Below are positions 18,962 to 28,408 of a DNA stretch of 64,000 bases, piece after piece. Source of the stretch: Halostagnicola sp. A-GB9-2. Lineage in GTDB: Archaea > Halobacteriota > Halobacteria > Halobacteriales > Natrialbaceae. A program made the position numbers and the translations under genes. Position 1 is the first letter of the stretch; each line of letters opens with the position of its first letter. Where the stretch lies: NCBI RefSeq assembly GCF_030068615.1, contig NZ_JASJOC010000007.1, forward strand, positions 1 through 64,000, written 5' to 3'. The notes under the pieces were generated by a model. That model was given only the letters and a program-made list of their open reading frames with translations. It did not search any database and was not told the DNA's origin.

Positions 18962-19436
18962 ATGAAGACGGTCAGACGCGGAATTTTCGGCGTCTCAGGG
19001 TCGAAAACGAACCACGCTGGTTGTCTCGATTCTATCGCGAATACCGAACTCGTCGCGGGTGTGACCACGAGTCAGCCCTTGATCGACGCGTTCGAATCGG
19101 CGTACGGTACAACCGGATACGCCGGCCAAAAAACACTTTTCGAGAACGAAGGCCTCGATGCGGTCAGTACCTGTCCGCCATCCTGCACACACGCGTCGAC
19201 ACGACCAGGGCACGACGCTCTCCAAGATAACGTGCGAGGATGTCGCTACAGTTGCCCTCGAGTTCGAGAACGGAGCGTACGGACGGTCAGAGCGACGACG
19301 GCCGGCACGGGGCACCGGGGAGCGGATCGCATTGAGGACGGTCGTGACAGCAGCTGAGGGAGAACCGATCGCGTGTCGGCGATCGGATCCGCTCGTGTAT
19401 CGGAACCCGGATCATACCGAGTTTAGACCGAAACGC
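18962..19436 (+). pseudogene. decayed Gfo/Idh/MocA oxidoreductase
   Basis: From the ATG at 18962 the frame reads a recognisable N-terminal Rossmann domain (GIFGVSGSKTNHAG, then LFENEGLDAVSTCPPSCTHA), closely paralleling the intact enzyme at 23912. Near 19195 the match stops before the CEKP motif. From about 19200 the similarity resumes one frame over with a fragment of the C-terminal domain (DVATVALEFENGAYG), so roughly 150 codons and the frame have been lost. The tail overlaps the 3' end of the convergent LLM gene. It is best seen as a deletion remnant. Confidence 0.75.
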
Positions 19437-19453
19437 ACGGGAGGGAGTATTGA

Positions 19454-20536
19454 TTATGCCGTTTTGAAATGGGGAATAATCGTTTCCTCATAGTGTGAAA
19501 CGGTTTCGTCGAAATCCCCCACGGGAATAAGAACGACGTGGTCGACACCGGCGTCCACGAACGACTCGAGCTGGTCGATCACCCGCTCGGGATCGCCAGA
19601 AGCGGTGACCCTATCGACCGCTTCGTCGGGAATCCGGCGCGCCGCGGCGTCCAGCTTTCGTTTTTGCTCCCGATCGAAGGACATGTCGAACATAACTGGC
19701 GTATCGTTCGCTATGGCTTCGTACCCCATCTTCGTCAGCAGTTGCGGGCGCAAAGCGAGACTCGTCCGGTTGCGCTCGATCGCGAGTCGCCGAGCCGCCT
19801 CGTGATCCTCGGAGACGGTCGTCGGAATCATCACCGCCCGATCGATCGCGTTGGGGTCTCGCCCGCGATCATCCATAACAGTAAGGATCCGCTCGAGGTC
19901 GGCCTCGTACTGGTCAGGGGCGTGGATCCAGGGAATCCACCCGTCGGCCAGTGCACCGGTAACCCCGCGCATACTCGGCCCGTAACCCCCGACCCAGATC
20001 GGCGGGCGCGGCTCCTGAACCGGTTCGAATCCCATGTGTGCGTCCTCGAGTGTGAAGAACTCCCCGTTGAACGAAAACGGCTCGTCGGCCCGCGAGTTCC
20101 AGAGTCCGTCGACGATTTCGAGCGTTTCGGTGAATCTGGTGAACGGATCGGTCCAATCGACATCTTCGATCGGTTCGAAATTGAACGCCTCACCGGCCCC
20201 GATTCCGAAGCCCGCACGGCCGTTCGTCAGCCGATCGAGCGTTGCCGTCGCATGGGCTAACTCCGTTGGGTGTCGGCGAACGGAGTCGGTTACCGCCGGC
20301 AGCAACGTCGCGTCGTCCGTGTGCTGTGCGATCGCACCCAATACGGTGAAGGCTTCCCACGGCGGGTCGACGAGGTAGTGCTCTGATCCGGTGGGATGAA
20401 ACAGGTGGTCCGGTACCGTGATGATATCGAAGCCGGCCGCTTCCGCCCGAACCGCATCTTGGATCGTTCCGTGAACGTCGTCGTAGCTGACCAGTTGGCA
20501 CCCGAACTGAAGACTGTTTGATTCGGTTTCGACCAT
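19454..20536 (-). CDS. LLM-class flavin/F420-dependent oxidoreductase
   Basis: A 360-aa luciferase-like TIM-barrel enzyme. The start at 20536 (MVETESNSLQFG) fits the family; upstream ATGs at 20578 and 20653 would add a tail with no similarity. FDIITVPDHLFHP is the first cofactor loop, GRAGFGIGAGEAFNFEP the conserved phosphate-binding region, and PPIWVGGYGPSMRG a later signature. In archaea such enzymes often use coenzyme F420. Divergent from the pectate lyase gene, so a role in sugar oxidation is possible but unproven. Confidence 0.85.
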   Translation of the reverse strand: MVETESNSLQFGCQLVSYDDVHGTIQDAVRAEAAGFDIITVPDHLFHPTGSEHYLVDPPWEAFTVLGAIAQHTDDATLLPAVTDSVRRHPTELAHATATLDRLTNGRAGFGIGAGEAFNFEPIEDVDWTDPFTRFTETLEIVDGLWNSRADEPFSFNGEFFTLEDAHMGFEPVQEPRPPIWVGGYGPSMRGVTGALADGWIPWIHAPDQYEADLERILTVMDDRGRDPNAIDRAVMIPTTVSEDHEAARRLAIERNRTSLALRPQLLTKMGYEAIANDTPVMFDMSFDREQKRKLDAAARRIPDEAVDRVTASGDPERVIDQLESFVDAGVDHVVLIPVGDFDETVSHYEETIIPHFKTA

Positions 20537-20672
20537 CACGTACGATGTCCCACTGTCTGCAGTTATAGTTGTGCCCATAAGCGGAATGGCTGGGGAAGGG
20601 AGGGGGCGTTCGAAGCGGTCCCGTCCAGCACTCATCCCGTTAGAACACATCATTTCGCCCGCAACAATACCG

Positions 20673-20682
20673 ATAATTATTA
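20673..20682 (+). promoter_or_regulatory. TATA box of the pectate lyase gene
   Basis: ATAATTATTA is centred about 32 nt before the ATG at 20710. It supports starting the protein at 20710; the alternative upstream start at 20686 lies between the box and the expected transcription start. Confidence 0.6.
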
Positions 20683-20709
20683 GTATTGGTTAGTTGTAGA
20701 GTGATCCAC

Positions 20710-22095
20710 ATGAGAGATCATGACAACAACTGTAACAGTGGTACCGACAACGCCGGGACGGGACGCCGTCGTGTCCTCGCACTGAGCGGTGGACTTCTCA
20801 CGGCGACTGCACTCGGTAGCATCGGGAGTGCAAGTGCGGAACCGAGCGAGATCGAACTGACGGAAGACCCCGGAGCCAACTCACCGGGCTCCGGAATCGC
20901 ACCCGCTGACGGCTGGGCGTCGACCGACTGGCTGACTGACAGGCCGCTCCAGGTCGTCCGCGTGACGAACCTCAAGGCGGGTGGACCGGGTTCGTTCAAG
21001 CACGCGGTCGAAGACGTCGACGGACCCCGAATCGTGGTCTTCGAGGTCGGCGGCGTCATCGATATGCAACAGCAAGACATCGAGGCTGAGGAACCGGATC
21101 TGTTCGTCGCGGGCCAGACCGCTCCGGATCCGGGAATAACGATCACTCGAACGAGTGGCCCGGGAGTCGAGTTCGACGAGGAAAATATGCTCGTCCAACA
21201 TATCCGTTCGCGTCCCGGAACCGATATCGAATACGGCGAGCCCGCCGATTCGATGGTCGTCGGAGACGACGGCCACAACGTGATTTTCGATCACTGTTCG
21301 GTCTCGTGGGGTTCGGAAGAAAACATGTCCGTCAACGCGGGATCGGCGAGTGCGGACATCACGTTCAGCAATAACATCAACGGAGAAGGGCTGAAGGACA
21401 CGACGGGCGTCGTCAGAGACGACGGCGACGACCAGCGTGCGTATGGAACGCTCGTCGGCAACGAGGCGGAAACGACCGCGATTCTCGGGAACCTCTACGC
21501 TAACAACTGGCGTCGAAACGTCCGACTCAAAGGCGGGACCTCGACCGTCGTCGCCAGCAACGTCACGTACAATGTCGAAGCCGCAAACCGAATCGGCGGC
21601 GGTATCGACGATCCGTCGGCCCGGACGAGTTTCGTCGCGAACGCGTTTCGATCCGGCGACGAATCGGACTTCAGCTTCCCGTTCATCTATACCGGAGACG
21701 AGACGCCGATCGACCTCCACGTTTCGGACAACGACGTAGAAGATTCGTTCCAGCTACTCGACGACGATGCGGTCGACGACGGGATCATAGAAGTACACGA
21801 CGAGCCACCCCTTTGGCCCGACGGATTAACTCCCGTCCAGGACCCGTTCGGGCAGCAGTTAAACACCGTGGGGGCCCGGCCCGCACAACGGACGCCGATC
21901 GACGAACGCATCGTCGAACACACGATCGAGAGAGGGGGAACCCACATCGACAGTCAAGATGAGGTTGGCGGCTATCCGAACCTCCCCGAAACCGAACGAG
22001 AGTTATCCATTCCGTCCGATCCCAACGATTTCACCGCGTGGCTCCAACAACACACTCGAGCCGTCGAACTCCCCGGCGAAACAGCTCCGAACTAG
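20710..22095 (+). CDS. Tat-exported pectate lyase (right-handed beta-helix)
   Basis: A 461-aa secreted polysaccharide lyase. A Tat signal (Arg19-21 in GRRRVLALSGG, hydrophobic core, then ASA at 41-43) predicts folded export and cleavage. The mature protein has pectate-lyase-like beta-helix repeats: RVTNLKAGGPGSF, VGGVIDM, then VFDHCSVSW-type segment (VIFDHCSVSWGSEENM) and NNINGEGL. This matches PL1-type lyases, which cut polygalacturonate by Ca2+-dependent beta-elimination. No lipobox, so it is probably released. Next to a uronate dehydrogenase, consistent with galacturonan use. Confidence 0.85.
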   Translation: MRDHDNNCNSGTDNAGTGRRRVLALSGGLLTATALGSIGSASAEPSEIELTEDPGANSPGSGIAPADGWASTDWLTDRPLQVVRVTNLKAGGPGSFKHAVEDVDGPRIVVFEVGGVIDMQQQDIEAEEPDLFVAGQTAPDPGITITRTSGPGVEFDEENMLVQHIRSRPGTDIEYGEPADSMVVGDDGHNVIFDHCSVSWGSEENMSVNAGSASADITFSNNINGEGLKDTTGVVRDDGDDQRAYGTLVGNEAETTAILGNLYANNWRRNVRLKGGTSTVVASNVTYNVEAANRIGGGIDDPSARTSFVANAFRSGDESDFSFPFIYTGDETPIDLHVSDNDVEDSFQLLDDDAVDDGIIEVHDEPPLWPDGLTPVQDPFGQQLNTVGARPAQRTPIDERIVEHTIERGGTHIDSQDEVGGYPNLPETERELSIPSDPNDFTAWLQQHTRAVELPGETAPN

Positions 22096-22247
22096 CCACC
22101 CCAGACCACACGCTCGAGAACCTCAACGAACTCGAGTGCAGGGTTTTGTGAAGGCGTCGAGCGGTAGAAGGGCTCGAACGGTCCTGGCCGTGCGGCGGTG
22201 TGCATGAAGCCCCAGTCTATATGGTGAGCTGTCGCAATTACCATCAT

Positions 22248-23090
22248 ATGGACGTGTTACTGACTGGGACGTACGGCCGGTGTGGAACCGCACTTATCGA
22301 TCACCTACACGACGATCCAGCGTACGAATTTACCCACCTGAACCGCTCGGATCGGCCGGACGATCACGAGTACGGCGGCTACGAGACCGTTGTCGCCGAC
22401 ATCGCCGACGGTGAGGCGGTCGAATCGGCAAGCGACGGACAGGACGCGATGATCCATCTGGCCGGATACCCCTATACGGACGGGACGTGGACTGACATTC
22501 TGGAGCCGAACATTCTCGGCATGGTAAATGCCCTTGAGGCCGCCCGAACACACGAACTCGAGACGGTCGTCTTCGGTTCGACGAATCACGTTATGGGAAT
22601 GTACGAAGTCGAGAACGCTCCCGAGCTGTACACCGGAACCGATGTCCCGTTTCGGCTCTCGGCCGGCGATCCCGTTCGACCCGACTCCTATTACGGCGTC
22701 TCGAAGAGTTTCGGCGAGGATATCGGGCGGTACTACGTTGAGAACTTCGAGTACCCGAAGCGGTTCCACGCCATCCGCATCTGTAGCGTTCGAATGCCGG
22801 AGTACGACCACCCCTACGGCGACGCAGAAGCAGGTGTCGACGACGGTAAATTCGATCGGAACAGCGATGAGTACGCCCACCAGGTCGGGCGGATGAAAGC
22901 GATGTGGCAGTCCCGACGCGATTTCGCGCACATGATCGACTGCTGTTTGCAGGATTCGGGTACCGGATTCGAAATTTTCAACGGCGTCAGCGACAACGAA
23001 CGACGTTGGTACAGCATCGAAAACGCTCGAGAGAGAATCGGGTACGAACCGCAGGATAACGGCGAATCGTGGAATGCACCTCCGGAGTAG
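22248..23090 (+). CDS. uronate dehydrogenase-like NAD-dependent enzyme
   Basis: A 280-aa extended-SDR protein. Start at MDVLLTGTYGRCG is chosen because the GxYGRxG nucleotide motif follows directly. Catalytic Tyr149 and Lys153 sit in SYYGVSKSFGED. The surrounding signatures (VVFGSTNHVMGMY, QSRRDFAHMID, FNGVSDNERRW, GYEPQDNGE) parallel those of bacterial uronate dehydrogenases, which oxidise galacturonate or glucuronate to the aldaro-lactone. Position 150 bp after the pectate lyase supports galacturonate as substrate. A plain nucleotide-sugar epimerase is the less likely alternative. Confidence 0.82.
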   Translation: MDVLLTGTYGRCGTALIDHLHDDPAYEFTHLNRSDRPDDHEYGGYETVVADIADGEAVESASDGQDAMIHLAGYPYTDGTWTDILEPNILGMVNALEAARTHELETVVFGSTNHVMGMYEVENAPELYTGTDVPFRLSAGDPVRPDSYYGVSKSFGEDIGRYYVENFEYPKRFHAIRICSVRMPEYDHPYGDAEAGVDDGKFDRNSDEYAHQVGRMKAMWQSRRDFAHMIDCCLQDSGTGFEIFNGVSDNERRWYSIENARERIGYEPQDNGESWNAPPE

Positions 23091-23911
23091 GGGAGGAGAC
23101 ACACGATTCGTTCGAAAATCATTTCGAAAGCACGAAGCATGAGACCGTAGCCACGAGTGTTCGGTGCGTTCCGAGAGCGGGAGGCCGCTGGTGTCGACCT
23201 GTTCCGTGATTTTCCGTTCCCCTAGGAAGAACGAACCTATCCGATAGATAACAATAGCGAGACAGTTGAACGCATGCAATGGACAGCGCGGCCGGTGCTT
23301 GTCGACTTTTCCGGAATCAACCTGCAGTCGATACGTATACAGCGACAGACCAGATACCGCGAGTTCGGTGCGAAGAACGTTTCTCATGGGGATGTAAAAC
23401 CGTAAATGACGGAATCGAAGGTGAGGAACGTTCTCAGTCTCACGAAACTAACCACGTGAGACGGGGACGCGAGCACAATCCCATTACACACATACAGATG
23501 TAACAGGATAGCATGATCTGTCGATCGGTGAGGGTTCGTCCACGATGAGAACTAAATGATCGGATGTACCGAACGCAATTAGGAGAGGAACTACAAGTGG
23601 TATACGAGAGATATTTACATTTACCCCATTCGGTCGAGTATTTGCGATAGCTTGTTTAGATACTAATGTCTATCATAGCGAAGTGTGGATTCTTCCCCGG
23701 TAAATCATGCGTTCCCGACTGCAGAACGTAAAATAACCCTCGAAGAAACCGAACCCACTGTCGGAATCGCCGACCGCGATACACTCGAGACGACACATAG
23801 GTTCGTGGATCGGACCACCATTCGATCAGTCGAACTCTTTGGCCCGACGCCGGGCGTGGTGTGGGTTACCAAAACAAATATACATCCACCCCACAGGCTA
23901 CTAAACGAGGA
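23091..23911. other. gene-free stretch of about 0.8 kb
   Basis: No supportable gene on either strand; lower GC in its second half. The end contains a TATA-like AAATATAC at 23877-23883, about 31 nt before the next start codon. Confidence 0.5.
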
Positions 23912-24928
23912 ATGGTAGCTACAGAACTTCGATACGGGATCGTCGGGTGTGCCGGGATGGGGACGAACCACGCCGATGCCGTCGCGAAAACCGACGGGGC
24001 AACTCTCGTCTCCTGTGCAGACATCGACGATGAAACCGCCCGTGCGTTCGCGACGCAATACGGAACGACGTGGTACGAGGACCCACTCGAGATGGTCGTC
24101 GATGAGCGATTGGATGCAGTCAGCATCTGTACACCGAACGGAACACACGCAGAGATCGTGACCGCGCTGGCCGGCGAAGGTGTCGATATCCTCTGTGAAA
24201 AGCCACTTGAGGTAACGCCGGAACGCGTTGCCCGAATCGCAGATACCGTCGAACGCGAGGGAATTACGTTCGGATGCGTGTTGCAACGGCGAACGTTCGG
24301 CGGCCCGCGGCTTGCTCGCGACGCAACGAGAGCGGGACGTTTGGGAGAGATCGTTCTCGGCAACGTACAGGTGAAGTGGGACCGAGGAGAGTCGTACTAC
24401 GAGGACGTGAACTGGCACGGAACGGAGGATCTCGACGGCGGAATCCTTCTCACGCAGGCACTTCACGGAATCGACCTCCTCCAGTGGACGACCGGCGGCA
24501 TCGACCGGGTTGCCGCCACGACTGATACGATCCAACACGACATCGAGGTCCCCGATACCGCCGTCGCGAGCGTCGAATTATCGAACGGGGGATACGGGCA
24601 GATTACCGCCACGACCGCGATGTATCCACAGGAGCCGATAACCCTCGAGTTGCACGGAACCGAGGGAACGCTCCGGTGGCGTCAGAACGAACTCGAAGCG
24701 TTCGAAACCCTCGAGGGCGCGGGAGCCGAGACGCCGAAGGAGTTTTACCTGGGAGCGGAACACCTCGGACAGGTTCGAGATTTCGTGCAGGCGATACACG
24801 AAAATAGAGAACCGATGATTCCGATATCAGCGGCTCGAAAACCGCACGATGTCGTGTTTGCGATCCAGGCAGCAGCGGATCGGGAAGAATGGATCGACGT
24901 TGCTACCATTCGTGAGGAATACCGGTAA
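23912..24928 (+). CDS. Gfo/Idh/MocA-family oxidoreductase
   Basis: A 338-aa dehydrogenase. Start at 23912 (MVATELRYGIVGCAG) is chosen because a TATA box lies 31 nt upstream and the upstream in-frame ATG at 23861 precedes that box. Rossmann GCAGMG near residues 11-16, CEKPLE for the cofactor Lys, and a C-terminal domain with TQALHGIDLLQW. It is the closest relative in this window of the pseudogene at 18962. It lies between the pectin genes and the Dpp-type importer. Confidence 0.88.
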   Translation: MVATELRYGIVGCAGMGTNHADAVAKTDGATLVSCADIDDETARAFATQYGTTWYEDPLEMVVDERLDAVSICTPNGTHAEIVTALAGEGVDILCEKPLEVTPERVARIADTVEREGITFGCVLQRRTFGGPRLARDATRAGRLGEIVLGNVQVKWDRGESYYEDVNWHGTEDLDGGILLTQALHGIDLLQWTTGGIDRVAATTDTIQHDIEVPDTAVASVELSNGGYGQITATTAMYPQEPITLELHGTEGTLRWRQNELEAFETLEGAGAETPKEFYLGAEHLGQVRDFVQAIHENREPMIPISAARKPHDVVFAIQAAADREEWIDVATIREEYR

Positions 24929-25051
24929 ATTTCCGATGTGAACACCGGGAATCCCCATCGGATCGGGTGAACACGCGTCTCGAGACGACAAACGACGCTC
25001 GGTCTCGAGTCGGTACCTATCGCTCATTTCGCGGTTGGGAACGAGATTTGG

Positions 25052-25267
25052 CTACACTTCCGTCGGGGACTGGGCGAACGGGTCCCACTCGAAATAGAGG
25101 ATAAGACAGCTCACACAGAACGTGAGAAGGACGGGAACGAGCGTCAATTGAGCGACGACATAGGAGCCGCTACCGGGATCTAAGTGGGGATAGGAAAACG
25201 CCAGCAAGAGAGCGAATAATATGTCGAGAGTGATCATCGTCTTGCAGACCGATTGCATCAGTGTCAT
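25052..25267 (-). CDS. 71-aa two-helix membrane protein
   Basis: Small protein starting MTLMQSVCKTM with two hydrophobic segments (about residues 10-25 and 36-58) and a short acidic tail. The DPGSGSYVVAQLTL turn between helices looks like a conserved haloarchaeal hypothetical family, but I cannot assign a function. An in-frame ATG 51 bp upstream adds residues of no membrane character, so the shorter form is preferred. Confidence 0.6.
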   Translation of the reverse strand: MTLMQSVCKTMITLDILFALLLAFSYPHLDPGSGSYVVAQLTLVPVLLTFCVSCLILYFEWDPFAQSPTEV

Positions 25268-25409
25268 ACGATAGGTTGGCGACAATATAGTATAAAAATT
25301 ACCACTCCGTGAGCACACTCAATCAGAGGATGATTGCTTGAATAGGGTCTCGAGCACTCACGAACGAGAAATTACCGCTTTGGAGGTTCGGATTGTAACC
25401 ACCACCGAA

Positions 25410-25418
25410 ATATTTATC
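25410..25418 (+). promoter_or_regulatory. TATA box of the Dpp-type importer operon
   Basis: ATATTTATC preceded by a purine BRE-like ACCGAAA lies about 32 nt before the ATG at 25446, typical of a haloarchaeal promoter with little or no leader. Confidence 0.65.
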
Positions 25419-25445
25419 ATAAATGACCGCAGATGAATAGACGGA

Positions 25446-27266
25446 ATGACAAGTGATAACAATCGTGTTGCGGGAGCAACGCGGCGGAAGTTCCTCAGCC
25501 TCAGCGCGCTCGGAACGACGGCGATGGTAGCGGGGTGCATGGGTGGTGACGGAATGGGAGACGTAGACGGTGATCGGCTCCGCACCGACGACCGAGACTA
25601 CGCAGCACCGGAGGACAGACATTTCAACCCGTTTAATCCGACCGGGTCCGCCGCGTGGCATCCCGGGCGAATGGTGTTCGACAAGATGGCGATCTATTCG
25701 GCACCGGCCGACGAGATCTATCCGGTGATCGTCGAAGACTACAGCAAGCCCGACGACGACACGCTGGAAGTCGAGATTCGGGACGACTGGACCTGGCAAA
25801 ACGGCGACGCCTTCGTCATCGACGACTGGGTCACGCAGGTGGAGATCAACAACGCACTCATCAGCGAGGGGGAAGTGGGAGACGACGAAGAGCAAGACGC
25901 AGGCCCGTTCGTCCAGGATATTGAAGTGGTCGACGATCACTTCGCTCGCCTCTCGCTTCGCGATCCGCTATCCGAACACTTCGCCGCGATCAACGCGCTG
26001 GCGACGCCGCCTGGTGACGCCGATCACGGCGTATTCACGAAACACGACGACGAGCAGTGGAGCGAGTGGCACGACCAGATCGTCGACGGTGACGATAGCG
26101 AGCGCATGGATGCAATCGAAGAAGTCATTACGACCCCGCACCCGGAGCTAACCGACGATCCGATCGGAAACGGCCCCTTCGAGGTGAGCGAAATCGGCGA
26201 CGACGAGATCGTCTGTGAGTTATACGAGGACCATCCGAACGCGGACAACGTCGACTTCAACGAATTCTCGATCCATCACTTCGAAGACCCGATTCAAGCG
26301 TACCTACAGGGGAACATCGACGCCTCACACAGCGGCTGGCCGGTCTCCCCAGATCTGCAAGAACAGATGCCGGAAGGTTCGGAACTGATCTCGGAGGATA
26401 TGGCACACAACAATCTGATCACGTTCAACTGCGGGTACGACGTCGACGTGTGGGACACGCCGTTCGATACCCCCGAAACTCGACAGGCGATCGCTCACGT
26501 CTTCGACAAAGAAGGGCTACGGACGCTGGCCGAAGACACCGAGGTCGAGGTCTTCGAACATCCACCGTGTCGCGTTCCACACGGCGCTATCGACGAAGGC
26601 GAAGTAGACGTCGGCGACTTTACCGAGTACGGGCAAAACGATACCGACAGAGCGACCGAACTGCTCGAGGGAGAAGGGTATTCGCTGGAAGACGACACCT
26701 GGTACACGCCCAACGACGAAGAGTTCGAGATTACGATCCTGACCGGTGTCGATAACGTCGTCATCCAGACGCTCATCGCAAACCTCGAGGAGTTCGGAAT
26801 CCAGACCCAACAGGAAGAGGTCGACGACGCGACGCTCGACGAACGGCGGATGGCAGGCGAGTACGATATCATCCCGGACGGGTCGTCCGCGGACAGTATT
26901 TCAGAGATGTGGTCGCTCGATCTCTGGGATTGGATCAGCGATCTCACCCACCACAGTCCGGAGATGACCGTGCCGATGCCTGTCGGCGATCCGTCGGGGG
27001 CGGACGGCGAGGAAACGATAACTATTGAGGATCACCTCACCGAGTGGCGCATCACCGACGACGACCAGTATCACCGCGAACTCATGTGGGCATGGAACCA
27101 ACACATTCCGCAGGTCGAGATGGGCGTCGAACCCTCGAACGGCGTGATCAATACGGGACACGGTTGGGAGCTCGAAGCCGAACACGGGATCAAACACGGC
27201 CTCGATACGGTACTCTACGACGCTCCCTCGATTACGGACGAGGGCCTGAGCTGGAGTGAACCGTAA
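25446..27266 (+). CDS. ABC transporter substrate-binding lipoprotein (family 5, Dpp/Opp type)
   Basis: A 606-aa oligopeptide-type solute-binding protein. Tat motif Arg13-Arg14 (TRRKFLSLSA) and lipobox VAGC with Cys31 predict a surface lipoprotein. The mature part has the long three-lobed family 5 layout, with a DNGPFEVSE-like segment (GNGPFEVSEIGDD) and the TEV...GMEP-type later repeats. In archaea and Thermotoga such proteins frequently bind oligosaccharides, not peptides. Flanking pectin genes suggest oligogalacturonides here; that is inference. Confidence 0.88.
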   Translation: MTSDNNRVAGATRRKFLSLSALGTTAMVAGCMGGDGMGDVDGDRLRTDDRDYAAPEDRHFNPFNPTGSAAWHPGRMVFDKMAIYSAPADEIYPVIVEDYSKPDDDTLEVEIRDDWTWQNGDAFVIDDWVTQVEINNALISEGEVGDDEEQDAGPFVQDIEVVDDHFARLSLRDPLSEHFAAINALATPPGDADHGVFTKHDDEQWSEWHDQIVDGDDSERMDAIEEVITTPHPELTDDPIGNGPFEVSEIGDDEIVCELYEDHPNADNVDFNEFSIHHFEDPIQAYLQGNIDASHSGWPVSPDLQEQMPEGSELISEDMAHNNLITFNCGYDVDVWDTPFDTPETRQAIAHVFDKEGLRTLAEDTEVEVFEHPPCRVPHGAIDEGEVDVGDFTEYGQNDTDRATELLEGEGYSLEDDTWYTPNDEEFEITILTGVDNVVIQTLIANLEEFGIQTQQEEVDDATLDERRMAGEYDIIPDGSSADSISEMWSLDLWDWISDLTHHSPEMTVPMPVGDPSGADGEETITIEDHLTEWRITDDDQYHRELMWAWNQHIPQVEMGVEPSNGVINTGHGWELEAEHGIKHGLDTVLYDAPSITDEGLSWSEP

Positions 27267-27378
27267 CGAATCACAACGGGAACAGACTCGAGGGCAAGGC
27301 GAATCGAGGAATTCCTCGAGAGACGCACTTTCGCACAGAATGGCCCGCTATCATTTGTGGTGTGTGAGGAACCCACAC

Positions 27379-27386
27379 ATTTATAG
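27379..27386 (+). promoter_or_regulatory. TATA box upstream of the first Dpp-type permease
   Basis: ATTTATAG is centred about 31 nt before the ATG at 27413. A GTG at 27386 in the same frame overlaps the box itself, so translation should begin at 27413. The permease may therefore have its own promoter in addition to read-through from the binding-protein gene. Confidence 0.6.
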
Positions 27387-27412
27387 TGGTTAGCGAGAGT
27401 AGTAATTTACGC

Positions 27413-28408
27413 ATGGATTGGAGAGTTCGACGGATAGGACAGGCACTGTTTACAGTGTGGGGTGTCATAACGATCTCATTTCTGCTCGTGCGACTGATGC
27501 CGGGAAATCCGATGTCAGCGATGATCGTAGAACTCGAGGAACAGGGGATCTCCCCCACGCAGGCGCGATATCTGGTCGAGCTTCGGCTTAATATCGATCC
27601 CGAAGAGCCGATTCCGATCGCCTACGTGAACTACGTCGGATCGATGATACAGGGTGACCTCGGGCACTCGATGTACTACGACCGACCGGTCGTAGAGGTG
27701 CTCGCGACCGCGCTCCCGTGGACGCTGTTCGTGTTGAGTTGGGCGGCGTTCATTAGCTTCTTTCTCGGCATTACGCTCGGGGCGTTGATGGCCTACTGGG
27801 AAGGCGGCAGGTTGGATCTGGGCCTGACCGGTTACGCGACGGTTATGGGGTCCGTTCCGTTCTACGTTCTCGCGATCTTGCTACTGGTGTTTCTCGGGTA
27901 CCGATACGGGATCTTTCCGACCGGTGGCCGACAACCAACTGGAGTCGAACCCGGCTTCAATTGGACGTATATACGCGGGGTGATTCACCACGCGGCGTTA
28001 CCGGTGATATCTATGCTGGTTGTCTCGGGGGCCGCGTCGTTGAGTATGCGCGGAAACAGTATCCGAGTGCTGGGGGAGGATTACCTCCGCGTTGCACGGC
28101 TCAGGGGACTTCCCGACTCGACGATTGCGATCCAATACGTCGCTCGAAACGCGATCCTTCCGATGTACACCGGACTGATGATCAGCATCGGGAGCATGTT
28201 CGGCGGGTCGATCATCCTCGAGGAGGTCTTCGCCTATCGGGGTGTCGGATACTACATGATGTCAGCGGTCAATCAACGCGATTACCCGCTCATGCTGGGT
28301 GCGTTTACGATCATCACGATCGCCGTCGTCATCGCCTTGCTGATCGCGGATCTGACGTATTCGAAGATCGATCCACGCGCAGGAGGTGGGAAGAGTGAAG
28401 GACTCTAG
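27413..28408 (+). CDS. ABC transporter permease (DppB-like)
   Basis: A 331-aa permease with about six membrane helices and the DppB-type N-terminus (an RRIGQALFTVWGVITISF helix followed by MPGNP). The C-terminal half has the inner-membrane-component loop with RVARLRGLPDSTI and the ILEEVFAYRGVGY segment typical of DppB. Start chosen from the promoter position. The 3' end overlaps the next gene by 14 bp. Confidence 0.92.
   Translation: MDWRVRRIGQALFTVWGVITISFLLVRLMPGNPMSAMIVELEEQGISPTQARYLVELRLNIDPEEPIPIAYVNYVGSMIQGDLGHSMYYDRPVVEVLATALPWTLFVLSWAAFISFFLGITLGALMAYWEGGRLDLGLTGYATVMGSVPFYVLAILLLVFLGYRYGIFPTGGRQPTGVEPGFNWTYIRGVIHHAALPVISMLVVSGAASLSMRGNSIRVLGEDYLRVARLRGLPDSTIAIQYVARNAILPMYTGLMISIGSMFGGSIILEEVFAYRGVGYYMMSAVNQRDYPLMLGAFTIITIAVVIALLIADLTYSKIDPRAGGGKSEGL

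Noticed and set aside
18811-19068. N-terminal extension of the MATE transporter to the ATG at 19068
   Set aside because: It has no membrane character and is antisense to the oxidoreductase remnant; the GTG at 18810 gives the normal family N-terminus.
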